The notes: generated by a model from the sequence alone, not told the origin. Numbered from the stretch's first letter, positions 44,584 to 57,026 are shown. The stretch: DNA of 64,000 bases from Nyssa sinensis (GCA_008638375.1 CM018051.1:8853387-8917386), one strand, 5' to 3'. Translations and numbers: made by a program.

Positions 44584-44698
44584 TGCTTTCGGTGGTTGCT
44601 CAGAGTTAGATATGTGAGAATTTCTAGCTAAAAGGCTTTCAGGAGCTTATAGTTATGCTAGAGTCTGTTTACATTTCCCTCTCCTCCGAACTCCTCCA

Positions 44699-44710
44699 CT
44701 ATATATAGGG
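44699..44710 (-). promoter_or_regulatory. TATA box of gene B
   Basis: The minus strand reads CCCTATATATAGTGG about 120 nt upstream of the start codons. The leader below it is similar to that of gene A. Confidence 0.55.
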
Positions 44711-45240
44711 CAATGTCATAGATGACTTGTTTTCACATATGAGAATTTTAAATTATAAAAACATTATATCAACCTTCTGAAATACTTTTAATACATAATT
44801 TTGAAAAAAAAAACATATGAAATTTAAGAGAAATAGACACACCATGTGAACCTGATGATGTAGTTTATTGCCCATTCTTATTAGGGCAACAATATAGAGA
44901 GAACCTTTGTATATGCAAATTAATAATCTCTTATGCATTGTAATTTTTAAGAATTTTATTAATTATAATTTGTTTAATTTCTAATAGTTATCTCCATCTA
45001 ACAATAAGAGACCTGTTTGAATATGCAAATGGTTTCTTTGAATTATTCGTAACAACTTAACTTGAACTTTTTTTTTTAATTTAATTTTTGGGTGTTTAAT
45101 GAAACCAAGATTTGTCTAGTTTAAGTTAGAAATAGGAATTTACTTGCACATGCAAGAACATGGAACCCAAATAAATCAATAAGGTTTTTATAAAACAAAC
45201 TTTATTAAAAAAAATAATTAAGATAGAATTAGAAACATAT
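44711..45240. other. upstream region of gene B, gene-free
   Basis: No ORF with family features and no clear repeat. Ordinary AT-rich intergenic DNA. Confidence 0.5.
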
Positions 45241-46109
45241 ACTTGTACCAATTTTCCAACTAGATTCAAGTATTCAACAATTTCAAATGGAAACTATAAA
45301 AATCTGAGACATGTCCACTAATTTTAAACGAAACTACAAAATTTTGGTGAAAAAGCAAAAAGTTTCCCCTATTTTTTCCTTCAAAAATGGTCTTAGCTTG
45401 CAGCTGGCATTGGCATCAGTCCCAAGGATGCATACAAGCCTAAGCCGGACCCAGCAGAGAATGGCATAATGCACTTTTATTTTCATATTTTTCTTTTTCT
45501 TTTTTCATTTTTCCTTTTTAATTAATGTGATAATATCTTAGCATCTAGAAATTTATTTCACCACATCAACATTAGTCTAAAAGTACTGAATAATTTTCAT
45601 GGTTACTCTCGCAATTTATCTTTTATTTTTGAGTTTTCCTCAACTTTCAATTGTGTTCTCTTTAGAAAGTGAAAGTATGGAACGATAATTTATTTATTTC
45701 AATCAAGCAAGTCACTAGATTCAATGCAAGAAATTCTTGACTCATTAAGTTCTTTTTTTATTAAGTGGTCACCCTGATGAGTTATTTTTTTATTCTTTCC
45801 TCTCTGGAATATCGAGGATGAGAAAATTTTGAATGAATCGAAGTTTATTAACTAAATCAATAGATCAAATTAATTATAATATGTTAACGGGATACAAAAT
45901 GACTTTTTATTCCTGTTAAGGACTTTTAGTCAATGATATGTTGACTAATTGTTTTCTAAATTAAATTGTTTTGAAACGCGTCCAAGTTTAAATGACTTAT
46001 GTTCTCAAATCTTAAGCAGTCGAGAATCATAATTACCTTTCAAACAGTTCTAAGTCATGTTCTCAAGCCGTTCCCTATTGTTATAAAATAAGATTAATTA
46101 AATAGAATT

Positions 46110-46292
46110 AGTATTTTTATTTTTGATATTTCGGTAAACAATCCTTCGAACCAACTAATCTGAGAAATCAATCTCACTATTCACTAGCGGGTAATCCAAT
46201 TAAAGTCAGAGCAGTGTCCTGTATGACCCCCAAAAAAAGTAGCATCTGCTGATTTAAACCTGACAACTTTAGGAAGCGCAAGTCCCATAGTA
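46110..46292 (-). mobile_element. diverged tRNA-derived SINE
   Basis: It shares CTAATCTGAGAAATCAATCT and TTCACTAGCGG with the SINE at 60895-61100, in the same orientation, but is more diverged. It lacks a clear target duplication. Confidence 0.5.
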
Positions 46293-46974
46293 ACATATAC
46301 TTATAACAATTTTTCAACTAGATTCAACAATTTCCAATGGAAACTATAAAATTTTGAGTATCCACTAATTTCAAATGAAACTAAAATTTTTGGTGAAACT
46401 GAGGAAAGATGGAATAAATGATCAAAATTTATTAAATGAAATAAGTTTGATTTGAGGAAGAAAAAAAAAAAGAGTAAAAAGCAAGAAGTTTGCCTCATTT
46501 TTTTTCTTCAAAAATGGTCTTAGCTTGGAGCTGACATTGGCATCAATCCCAACAATGCAGACACTCCTAAGCCGGACCCAGCAGATAATGGCATCAAACC
46601 CTTTTATTTTCATCTTTTTTCTTTATTCTTTTCCTTTTTTTTAACATGAAAATATCTTATCACATAACAATTCATATTAAATTGCATTAAAATTGTATCA
46701 GTCATGTGTTTCTTTCTTTTTCACTTTCGTTTTTCATCTTAATTGTTTCCCTTTTGTCAGTTTCACGTTTTCAATTTCACTTTATACTTTTTTTGATAAT
46801 TCATCTATATTGGTGACGTCAAAGCTTGAGCTTGAGACTATTGTACATTTATATTGTCCTAATTTATTACTTTCCAAGACTTGTCTTTTTTGAGACAAGA
46901 TAAAGACAATTCATTTATTCTCAATTTGAGAATTCTTGCCAACAGAGTCATTTCTTTTAAAGAGATTCTTGCTC

Positions 46975-47110
46975 TCATCAATCTATTTAAGAGAATCTGG
47001 GCTGCTTGATCTCGTAATCGCTGCTCCATTGAATTGCTCTTGAAGCCTATTCATTTTCTCAATCTCCCAGCAGCATAATCTTCTTCTAAATAAATCTTTC
47101 CAATCCTACC
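46975..47110 (-). pseudogene. LINE-derived fragment
   Basis: The sequence from AATCTATTTAAGAGAATCTG to CCTACCCCTCTTG matches 63238-63390, which is contiguous with a zf-RVT-coding LINE fragment. It is a short noncoding remnant. Confidence 0.5.
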
Positions 47111-47154
47111 CCTCTTGCACCCAGCTTATTACTCCAATTTTGACCTCATTATTA

Positions 47155-47340
47155 CAGATGCAACTCAGGTGGGCCGGGTTCGGGTTAAATCATATTCAAG
47201 TCCAACCCAAGTTTTAAAACTATCAACTCGAACCCGACCGAGAAAACCCAACCCGAGCCCAGTACGGATTAAAATTCATGAGTATCGGATTCAATCCGAC
47301 CCCGACTTGACCCCGATTATTAATTCCAATTTTTAGATTT
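47155..47340. repeat. possible MITE rich in CCCGAACC motifs
   Basis: GGGCCGGGTTCGGGTTAAAT at the left and repeated CCCGAC/AACCCGAG motifs resemble the variable ends of plant hAT-like MITEs. Boundaries are not resolved. A 73-codon ORF here is an artefact. Confidence 0.3.
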
Positions 47341-48060
47341 TATTCACAATTTTTTCTTTCTTATTTTGACTATACAATAAAAGTTCTAATAATTTTTCTC
47401 AATTTCTCTTTCTAAAAGAAACTAAAAAGTCATTAAAATAATTCACTTAACATAATTTAATTTTTAAAAAATGTTAAAAATAAACAAGTTTTTATACTCT
47501 TACCGCGACATATGCTCTTACTCCTCAACTAGCACTAGAATTTCTATATGCACTATATTAGCAATTAAATGGGACAACTTAATGTATTTTTTAAGAAAAA
47601 TTCTTTAAATTCTTCTGTAAATTTATTTATTTTCACTTAACCCATTGTAGATTATAAATCAATAAAGACATCCTTTCACATGTCATAAATATATTTTGAT
47701 TATGAAACCATAACTCCTAATTTTTTTATAATCCTAATACAATAAAAACTTTTATTTGAATATAAAAAAATATACATATATATATATATAATATGTTTTA
47801 TCTAAAATAATCAATTTAAGATAAGTTTAAATTTAAAAATTATAATAATTTTAAAACAAAATACATATTTTAAAACGTGTTGAACACAACTTTTGTGCTC
47901 CCTTATCAGCCCAGAGAACTTTTTTTTTTTTTCATTCAAATATACTTTTATATATTTGGGAAAACAGCCCCTCAAAAGCTTATTACATAATAATTCATGG
48001 AATTGGCAATGAAATTGATTACCCATCTGCTGTAGAATTTCGTATTTGTCTTGGGCAAAA
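47341..48060. other. gene-free AT-rich sequence
   Basis: Nothing recognised on either strand. Confidence 0.5.
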
Positions 48061-48587
48061 AGAGGTTGGTTTAGGAGGAGCTGACATTGGCATCAATCCC
48101 AACAATGCATACACTCCTAAGCCGGCCCCAGCAGATAATGGCATCAAACCCTTTTATTTTCATCTTTTTTCTTTATTCTTTTCCTTTTTTTCACATGAAA
48201 ATATCTTAGCACATAACAATTCATATTAAATTGCATTAAAATTGTATCTGTCATGTGATTCTTTCTTTTTCACTTTTGTTTTTCATCCTAATTGTTTCCC
48301 TTTTGTCAGTTTCACGTTTTCAATTCCACTTTATACTTTTTTTGATAATCCATCTATTTTAGAGACGTCAAAGCTTGAGCTTGAGACTATTGTACATTTA
48401 TATTGTCCTAATTTGATACCTGTCAAGACTTGCCTTTTTGAGACAAGATAAAGACAATTCATTTATTCTCAATTTGAGAATTCTTGCTAAGAGAGTCATT
48501 CCTTTTAAAGAGATTCTTGCTCTCATCAATTATTTTTTCTTTTGGATTCATTTGGCTCGTGAATCTTGTTAGAAGAAAAAAGGATTA

Positions 48588-48955
48588 AGGTAAATTACAA
48601 TGATTTTTTTTTGAGATTTTTAAATAAGACAGATTTTTCTTTTTTGGATGAATCGGTAAGGAGGTATTCTGGGCCAACTTACATATATCAGACTAAGTAC
48701 TTTTCTTCGTGACAACCATATCCATCTTTTAAGTTTTAGCTGCTAACGATCGGCGCATAGGGGACTCGAATTCGAGATACTTGAATTTTATTCTTAACGT
48801 TTTTACCGCTCAACCACACTCCTGGTGGTTTGACTTTTTTTACTTCTACTAACAAACTATAAGACCTTCTCTCCAACCTTTTTTTTTTTAAAATAACAAA
48901 AGTGTCACTTTCATTTTTATTTTCTTTTTTGCATTTTTTTAATTTTGTGTTGAGG
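48588..48955. mobile_element. foldback MITE fragment interrupted by a SINE
   Basis: GGTAAATTACAATGATTTTT at the left and CTAACAAACTATAAGACCTT and AAATAACAAAAGTGTCA at the right belong to the left half of the MITE family seen at 42531. The two parts are separated by the SINE at 48640-48832. The right half is missing. Confidence 0.45.
48640..48832 (-). mobile_element. tRNA-derived SINE (second type)
   Basis: The minus strand starts with an A-box-like GTGGTTGAGCGG, then a B-box-like GAATTCGAGTCCC, and ends CCGATTCATCC followed by AAAAAAG. It differs from the 6683/60895 family. It is nested inside a MITE remnant. Confidence 0.55.
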
Positions 48956-51299
48956 GGGCCATTGCCCTCCCCCAAAACGTGATTTCCTACTCTAAAACAC
49001 GAATAATGTAAGTGTTTGCCAAATTTTCTCAAACCATGTAGAGACCTGAAAAATGAGTGTAAATTTTTCATTTTGCGGTAGGACACTATTCATGCACTAT
49101 TTGCCGGTAGGGCACTACACATGTACAATTAGACATAAGTCATGGTTAGGAGCATATTTTGAGTATGTTATAAAAGAAAAATATACTTAGAATATTTAAA
49201 TACACCTTTTATAAAAATTTGAGCATGTTCGGAGATAATTTTAAAAATGGACCATAAAGGGCATCCTGGGTGGCCCAGGTGGATTCCGGCCAAACCCGAC
49301 CACAGACGAAAATAAATTTTTTTGAAAAATATCATTTATAATAATTTTAAGAACTTTAGTTAAAACAAAATATTGAATTGAGACGTTTCGGGATGGTTTG
49401 TAGTGTAACGGGGTCCCGAACTCATTAAAGGTAAAAGGGTCTTTTTACCCCTGGACCCCTTTACTATAAATAGGACCCCTTCGTGATATAACTTCATTCT
49501 TTGGTCTGAGAATACAACAGCTGCAAGTTCATGGAGAAAAGGGAGAAAGAAACTTAAGATTTTTCAACTTTCAAGCCTCCAAAACACATCTTTAGGATTA
49601 GATTTTCATAAGACTTCCTTCTAGGAAGTTGTTTCCCACGTCAAGGGATACATTCTCACCGATTGGTTCGGCTACACAGCTAACATAACTCCCTAGGGTT
49701 GAGAAAAACTCATTTAGGTATGATATTTTGCTAAGTAAGGAATAAGATTAAGTTTAGGAATGTTTTATAAGTTGATTGAATGATTTATATGTTTATTTGC
49801 TGTTAGAAAGTCATTTAGGATGTAGTTGCTTTGAAAACCTAGAGTTGGTTATTTATGTACTTATGTATTCTTTGAGAATTTGGTAAAGTGATAAACATGA
49901 ACCATGACTATATGTATGATTCATTGTCTTCTAGCTTATGTTCATGTAGTCAAAATCTTGTAGTTGGAAAGTTATGATTTATTCAAGGTATTGGTACTTT
50001 ATGTATTTTGTAATCTTTGAGAATTTGTCAAAATGATGAACATGTAACTTGAATATATGTTTAAATTATTACATGGTGGCTTATATTCATATAGGTAGAT
50101 CTTGTGTTTTGGAAAATATGATTATTTGATGCATTAATGCTTTGTGAAATTATGTGTTCTTTGTGAATTGGTAAGATGGTGAATATGTGACTTGAGCATA
50201 TGTTGAAATGGATGTATATGGCATATGTTTATGTAGAAGGAGTTTTGGGGTTCGGAAGTTATGATTTACTTTGGGTATGATGCATGACTTACGATGAATA
50301 CCATATATTTGATGAATTGTCTCATTGAAGTTGCATAAAGAAATTGAGGCATATTGGCATATTGTGATTCTTTGAAAGCATGGTGTGGGTGGAGCACTTT
50401 GGTGCTATGCATTATGAGGGTGTAGATCCTGTGGTGAAAAACCCAAAATTGGCCATCAGTATTCGCGAGCTGACGGGGACGGACCGTGAAACGAGACATA
50501 CAACATTACTCGTAGGCTGACGGGGAAGGACCATGAAGCGAGACATGGGTGTGACATAGAGTTGCATGTGTGTGTCATACATATTGACACTGCATAGTAT
50601 TGAGGGATTGGAGGGTTATAACTTTTAAATGTACACTTGCACATGCCATGCCTTGATTTTGTTCCTTGCATTAGCATTATGTCATACTAGCAGTTGAGCT
50701 GACCCCTCGTGAGATATCACATTACAGATAAGGCTCGCAGTACTTGAGACTTGATGAAGTCTTGAAGGAATGAGGGGAAAAGAACTTGGATGGATATTTG
50801 GCCCTTGGGGCATATTTTGTATGTATGGGCATAAGCCCAAAAGACTTGTGTTTTAATTTGAAAGAATGGTGAATTATAGGCCTTGAACCATTTTGTAATG
50901 TAAGGGTTTAAACTTAAATGATATGTAGGATACATTTGTTTAATGTGCATTACATGTATATGTTGAAGGTAATGGATGTATGCTTAATTTTCATAAATTA
51001 TGGCCATCGAGTGAGGGTGGATTGTGATATGCTTATGTATATGAATGGTTGCAAAATATTAGGTAGAAAATGCTTAGAAAACAAATAAGATTATATCAAA
51101 AAATTTATGAAATTAAGTATGTAAAACACCATATATATCGGTGAGAAAAGTGCTAAAAAAGGAGGGTTAAAAACCTTGAAGAAACAGGCTAAAAAGGGGA
51201 AAAAAAGTAGCTTGCAAAACTTTGGAAAAAAAATTTGAAAAACAGAGAAAATTGGTTGTTGGACAGAGAAATTCAGCCGCAGTCGCTACAATAAAAATG

Positions 51300-51430
51300 T
51301 AGGAAAATGCCCTAGACCAGTCCTAGCCTGAACTGCCCTGCCTACGCCCCAGCCGCCCGCCCCCGCGTGCGCGCCAACCTGCCTGTCCTGCGCGCCCTGC
51401 GCACCCACCCTGCTGCTTGACAGCCCCTTT
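51300..51430. other. GC-rich island within the solo LTR
   Basis: About 130 bp is dominated by C and G (CCGCCCGCCCCCGCGTGCGC) in an otherwise AT-rich window. The ORFs that cross it are low-complexity artefacts. Confidence 0.7.
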
Positions 51431-51473
51431 AGGCACCCAACCTTTGCACCTTGACACCACCCCTTGGCCACCT

Positions 51474-51612
51474 TTTTGAGCCATGTTTGGCCACCCTTTT
51501 GAGCTATGTTTGGGCACCCTTTTGGGTCATGTTTGACCATTTTTTTGGGCCATATTTGGCCACCTTATGGGGTCATGTTTGGCCACTCTTATAGGCTATG
51601 TTTGGCCACTTC
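51474..51612. repeat. 23-24 bp minisatellite within the solo LTR
   Basis: About six diverged units of TTTTGAGCCATGTTTGGCCA plus CCC follow one another. The units differ by small substitutions and by whether they read GCCATG, GTCATG or GCTATG. Confidence 0.8.
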
Positions 51613-52143
51613 CATGGATGACTTTTGGAAAACTTTTTGACCTATTCTTGGCTTATGCCTTAAGGAATTTTGGTGCCTATTTGGTGTCACTATTCCAAGG
51701 CATATTCAAAGACATTTTGGGGCTATCTTGGAGGCTACACTTGAACATGACTTAAACTAGTTTTGGCCATTGGTTGGGGTGATATTTGACTACCATTTGG
51801 GACTTATCTTGGGTGAGTTTAGTAACGAATTTTTATTTTCATTTTGGAGAAACATGGGGGAATGAATGCATAATCAATTAAATTCATCTTAATGTTCTTT
51901 TATTTCTTTTCATTAATTCACTTCACTTACTCCCCGAGTTTGTAAAAATTTGGGGCGTGACAAACCATGTATTGTATATGAAACCTATCATATCCCGTTA
52001 ACAAAATCAGATTTTGAAAAAAAATTAAAAACAAATCTGTTTCTATAAATAATTTCAACGTTTTACAAAACTCATCTCTATATCCATCGCTTTTACATAA
52101 TTTTACCAAATACTCAAATAACAAAATAATTATACCATTATCA

Positions 52144-52499
52144 CGTTGGGTGGGTGTCATGAATTCATTAGAATTCTTGATGACTCATTTGCGACCCGAG
52201 ATGAACCGCTTTTATTTTCGGGCTCGTTTTTTTTTTATGTTGTAACCCACTTATATAAGCGTATTATCCTTTTGGGTTTTAATAGAGAAGAGGAGAGCTG
52301 CCGTTGGGGAATAAGGGGTTTCGGGTTTTGGGAGTTTTTGCTCTAGTAATTTCTTTGATATATAGTAAACTGATCATCGTTGCTCGTAGACGTAGGCATC
52401 TTATCGAGCCACGTAAATCGTGTGTCTTCTTTGTTCATTTTGTTTATTTTTGCTCGTTTGAAATCGATTTATTATTTTTTTGATCACTTTCGCACATCA
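52144..52499 (+). repeat. 5' LTR of the copia element
   Basis: It contains TTATATAAGC (TATA box near 52253-52259). It shares GATAGAGAAGAGGAGAGC or a close variant and ATGTTTCGG-type landmarks with the 3' LTR. Confidence 0.88.
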
Positions 52500-52501
52500 A
52501 T

Positions 52502-52514
52502 TAGTATTAGAGCC
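52502..52514 (+). promoter_or_regulatory. decayed primer-binding site (initiator tRNA-Met type)
   Basis: TAGTATTAGAGCC differs from the usual TGGTATCAGAGCC at two positions, both G-to-A or C-to-T changes. Confidence 0.7.
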
Positions 52515-52575
52515 AAGATTTTCGATCTTGGTATTGGATTTTTTCGTCGTTGGTGTATAAGTGTGGAATTGATTA

Positions 52576-55500
52576 ATGGAGGAATCAGTTTCTAGCACTC
52601 CGTCTTTGACAACTTTGTCTTTGAAAAATTCATCGGTGGTAAGAACTATGGTTTTGAATGAAAACTTCAAAGTTGAAAATTTTGATGGAACTAATAATTT
52701 CGACATGTGGTAATGCGAACTTTTGGATGTTCTAGTTCAATAAGGACTAGATATCACTTTGGAGGATAAACCTGACGATATGGAAGAGAAGGATTGGGCA
52801 AAGATCAATCATTAGGCTTGCGACACCATTAGGCTTTGCCTCGCTAAGGATCAAAAGTACTTTATTATGAGGGAGACTTTGGCTAAGCAGTTGTGGGAGA
52901 AACTGAAAAATAAGTTAATGACCAAGAGCATTGAAAATCAACTTTATTTGAAGAAAATACTATTTTGTTTCTAGTATAAACAAGGTATTTCAATGTCTGA
53001 GCATTTGAATAGTTTTAATAAAATCCTTGCTGATTTACAAAGTCTTGATATTGAAATTCTAAATGAAGATAAGGCATTATTGTCATTAAATTCTCTACCT
53101 GATAGTTATCATCATTTAACCACTATTTTGCTATATAGGAAAGATACAATAAATTTGATGATGTATCTAATGCTTTGATGAATAATGAGTATTAGAAAAG
53201 AGATCTACAGGCCTATAGGGACTCAACACTAGAGGCTTTGATAGTAAGGGGTAGGATAGAGGACAAAAATTATGGTGGATGGGGTAAGTCTCGAGGAGTA
53301 TCATCTGACAGAAGAATTCCTGAGAAGGATGAGTGTGCTTTCTGTTATGAGAAATGTCATTGGAAAAATGATTGTCTGAAATTGAAGAACAAGATCAATA
53401 AGGGACCAAATGTTAACGTAGCAGAGGTTAAAAATGATGATACAAATTTTGCTTTGATTGTTTCATCATTGGCTGGTCATTCTGATGAGTGGATTTTGGA
53501 TTCGAGATGTTTCTATCATATGTATCCCCATAGAGATTTGTTTTCTAGCTTCCAGAAGTTAGATGGATGAGTTGTTTTAATGGGTAATGATAATACCTAT
53601 AAAACAAGAGGGATAGGAAACATCCGATTGAAGATGCATGATGGAGCAGTTAGAGTTCTAACAGATGTTCGTTATGTACCGAACTTAAAGAAAAACCTCA
53701 TCTCACTGGGAATGTTAGACTCAAAGAGCTATAAAGTTACTATGGAAGGTGGAGTCTTAAAAGTGGTACTTGGTGCACTTGTTATGATGAAGGGTACATG
53801 AAAGGTTAATTTGTATTTTTTGGATGAGAAAATAGTCACAGGGAGAGTAGTTGTTTCCAACAGTTCAAAGAATAGTGTTTCTGATACTTCGAGTTTATGG
53901 CACATACGTTTCGGGCATTCTATGGAGAAGGCATTACAAGGGTTGATAAAGCAGGGTATGTTAAAGGGTGATAAGATTGGGAAATTGGACTTTTGTGAGC
54001 ATTATATCTTGGGCAAGCGGACTAGAGTTAAGTTTGGCATAGCGGTTCATCTTACTTAAGGGACTCTTGATTTTAATCACACTGATGTGTGGGGACCTAG
54101 CAAAGTTGCATCTTGAGGAGGTAACCATTGGTTTGGGACTTTTGTTGATGATTTCTCAAAGAGAGTTTGGGTGTACACCATGTCACATAAAGATGAAGTC
54201 CTGGATGTGTTTCTTAATTGGAAGAAAATGATTGAAACTCAAACAGGTAAAAAGATCAATAGGCTCAGATCAAATAATGGTGGTAAGTACAAGTCAGATC
54301 TATTCAAACAAGTATACAAGGATGATAGTATAGTTAGACACTTCATAGTTAGAGACACGCCACAATAAAATGGGGTGGTAGAACATATGAATCGTACTTT
54401 GCTTGCAAATGTGCGATGTATGTTGCTAAATGCTGGATTAGGCAAGCAGCTTTGGGCTGAGGTAATGATATATGTGTGCCATCTCATCAATAGGTTGCCT
54501 ACAGCTACAAATGATGGAAAAATACCTATAGAGGTATGGTTTGGAAAACCTGCTACAGATTATGATATTTGGCATATATTTGGTTGTTCTGCATATTTTC
54601 ATGTGAAGGAAACTAAATTGGACCCTAGAGCAAAGAAAGTAATATTCTTGGGCTTTAGTACAGGTGTCAAGTAATATAAATTGTGGTGTTAATCAAAGAA
54701 AGTTGTTATAAGTAGAGATGTTACTTTTGATGAGTCTATGATGTTAAATCAGATTAAGTAAAAGAATGGTCAAAATGAAAGTATTTCACAACAGGTGCAG
54801 TTAAAGGCTCTAGTGGTTGCAGCGAAAACTGTTCAGATAGCCGATAGTTCTGTTGTTAATCCAGATGATGAGAGCTCAAGTTCAGATGTGGAGGAAGCAT
54901 AAGAGATCCCACAGCAACCAGAGTCTATTGCAACTAGTAGATTGAAAAGAGAGATTCACAAACCTACTTGGTTTGCTAACATGGTGACATATGCACTTTC
55001 ATTTATTGATGATGATATTCCTTTAACTTATAAAGAATCCATGAAAATTCAAAAAATGATAAATGGAATGATACAATAGGTGATGAGATGCAATCACTTC
55101 ATAAGAATCAGACTTGGGAGTTGGTACAACTTCTAAAGGGAAAGAAGGCAATTGGTTGCAAGTGGATATACACCAAAAATGAAGGTTCTCTAGGAATAAA
55201 TAGTGTGAGATTCAAGGCTAGATTAGTAACTAAAGGTTACGCACAAAAAGATGGGATATACTACAATGAGGTATTTTTTCTAGTTGTTAAGCATTTTTCT
55301 TTTCAGATTTTGTTAGCTTTGATTGCATAGTTTGATCTCGAGTTGGCACAACTCGATGTCAAAACTGCATTCTTCCATGGTGATTTGGAGAAGCAAATTT
55401 ACATGACTCAACAAGATGGATTTAAATTTGCTGGAAAAGATGATTGGGTTTGCAAATTGCAAAAATTGTTGTATAGTTTGAAACAGTCTCCAAGACATTA

Positions 55501-56567
55501 GTACAAGCGATTTGATCGGTTTATGACAGTGCAGAAGTATACAAGAAGCCATTTTGATCATTGTGTATGTTTTCTTAAGCTTCGTGATGGTTCGTTTATA
55601 TATTTGATTTTATATGTGGATGGCATGCTCATTGCATCTAACAGTAAGGCGAAGATAGACACGTTGAAGACAATTGAGAAATGGGTTCGAAATAAAGGAT
55701 CTTGGTGAAGTTAAGAAGATACTTGGCATGAAAATTAAAAGAAATAGAGGGAAGGGCACAATTTTTCTGTCACAAAAATAATATTTGAAGAAAGTGTTAC
55801 AACGTTTTGGTTTGGATGGCAATACAAGACCTGTTAGTACACCTTTGGCCTCTCACTTCAAGCTTAGTGCTATGATGTCTCCGCACACAGATGATGAATG
55901 TGAGTATATGGCTCATGTTCCATATGCAAATACAGTTGGTGCTTTGATGTATGTTATGGTGTGCACAAGACCTAATATTTCACACTTTATCAATATGGTA
56001 AGCAGATATATGCACGATTCGGGTAAAAGGCACTGACAGGGAATAAAATGGATTCTACAATACATTCAGGGTACAATGGATATTGGTTTGATGTTTAAGA
56101 GGGATGATCGACTTGGTCAGCATGTGGTTGGATATGTAGATTCAGAATATGTTGAAGATTTGGATAAACGTCGGTCAACTACAGAATATGTCTTTATTCT
56201 TGCTAAGGGACCAGTGAGCTGAAGATCAACGTTATAGTCAACAGTTGCTTTGTCTACTATTGAGGCAATGTATATGGCGGTGTTAGAGGCGATTAAGAAA
56301 GCTATTCGGTTACATAGATTGATTGAGGATTTAAGAATTATTCAAAAGCATGTTGAGGTCTACTGCGATAGTGAGAGTGCAATTTGTTTAGCAAAGAATC
56401 GAGTTCATCATGCTTGAATGAAGCATATTGATAGTCGTTTCCATTTTGTTCAAGAATTTGTGAATGAGATTAAGACTGTAGATAATCTTGCAAATATGCT
56501 TACTAAGGTGGTGACTAGGATCAAGTTCAAGCACTATTTGGACTTGATCAATATCTCTCATGTTTGA
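52576..56567 (+). pseudogene. copia gag-pol pseudogene
   Basis: The gag start is at ATG 52576 (frame 1), continues in frame 0 from about 53160 to 54680, shifts to frame 2 at about 55040-55700, then returns to frame 0. Landmarks in order are a gag zinc knuckle (CAFCYEKCHWKNDC), a protease region (DEWILDSRCFYHMYP), the integrase zinc region (LWHIRFGHS), the integrase core (HTDVWGP; RLRSNNGGKY), RT (GCKWIYTKNEG; QLDVKTAFFHGDL) and RNase H (YCDSESAICLAKN). Catalytic residues are lost: the second integrase Asp is Asn (RSNNGG) and the RT YVDD is YVDG. At least a dozen internal stops sit where Gln, Arg or Trp is expected, consistent with C-to-T or G-to-A change. Confidence 0.9.
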
Positions 56568-56668
56568 GCACCTGAGGGTGTATGGCGCCTAAGGGCGCAT
56601 TTGGAGGAAGTTATGATCCATTTACTTTGTTTTGCATGGTTTAGAGAATTCAGGCCAAGGTAGAGATT

Positions 56669-57026
56669 TATTGGGTAGTTGTCATGAATTTAACCAAATT
56701 CTTGATGACCCGTTTGTGACATGAGACGACCCGCTTTTGTTTTTGGGCCCATTTTTCTCTTTTGTGGTAACTTACTTATATAAGGGTATTATTTTTTAGG
56801 GTTTTGATAGAGAAGAGGAGAGCCACCATTGGGGAATAAAGGGTTTCGGATTTTAAAAGTTTTTGTTCTTGCAATCTCTCTGATATATAATGAACTGATC
56901 ATCATTCCCCGTTGACATAGGCATCTTGCCGAACCATGTAAATCTTGTGTCTTTTCTGTTCGTTTTATTTATTTTTACTCGTTTAAGATCAATTTATTAT
57001 TATTTTTTTATTGCTTTCGCACAACA
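56669..57026 (+). repeat. 3' LTR of the copia element
   Basis: It is preceded by a purine-rich stretch CCAAGGTAGAGATTTA that serves as the polypurine tract region. A TATA box lies at 56777-56783. It ends TTTCGCACAACA before the target duplication. Confidence 0.88.

Larger units (their letters stand above)
45240..48545. repeat. triplicated intergenic block
   Basis: A block marked by AAAAATGGTCTTAGCTTG, ATTGGCATCAATCCCAA and CCTAAGCCGGACCCAGCAG occurs at about 45240-45530, 46295-46975 and 48060-48545, the last slightly diverged (CCGGCCCCAGCAG). Copies two and three continue together through TTTTTCACTTTCGTTTTTCA or a close variant to GAATTCTTGC. No gene; small ORFs inside are shared only because the DNA is duplicated. 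Confidence 0.75.
49037..51962 (+). mobile_element. solo LTR, Ty3/gypsy type, 2.9 kb
   Basis: The segment starts TGTAGAGACC and ends GGGGCGTGACA, flanked by a perfect AACCA direct repeat (49032-49036 and 51963-51967). A TATA box (TATAAATA, 49465-49472) fits an LTR promoter in plus orientation. There is no gag or pol. The length and the CGTGACA end resemble the long LTRs of Tekay/Del-type gypsy elements, but that lineage is inferred. It most likely formed by LTR-LTR recombination. Confidence 0.75.
52144..57026 (+). mobile_element. Ty1/copia retrotransposon, old and inactive
   Basis: LTRs at 52144-52499 and 56669-57026 flank a copia-ordered gag-protease-integrase-RT-RNase H region. The perfect 5-bp target duplication TATCA (52139-52143 and 57027-57031) fixes the ends. 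The LTRs differ at many positions and by small indels, so the insertion is old. Terminal TG has decayed to CG (left) and TA (right). Coding frames are interrupted by many stops and at least three frameshifts. Confidence 0.92.

Noticed and set aside
51286..51540. Ala/Gly-rich minus-strand ORFs across the GC island
   Set aside because: Low-complexity translation of a GC-rich patch and a minisatellite in an LTR.
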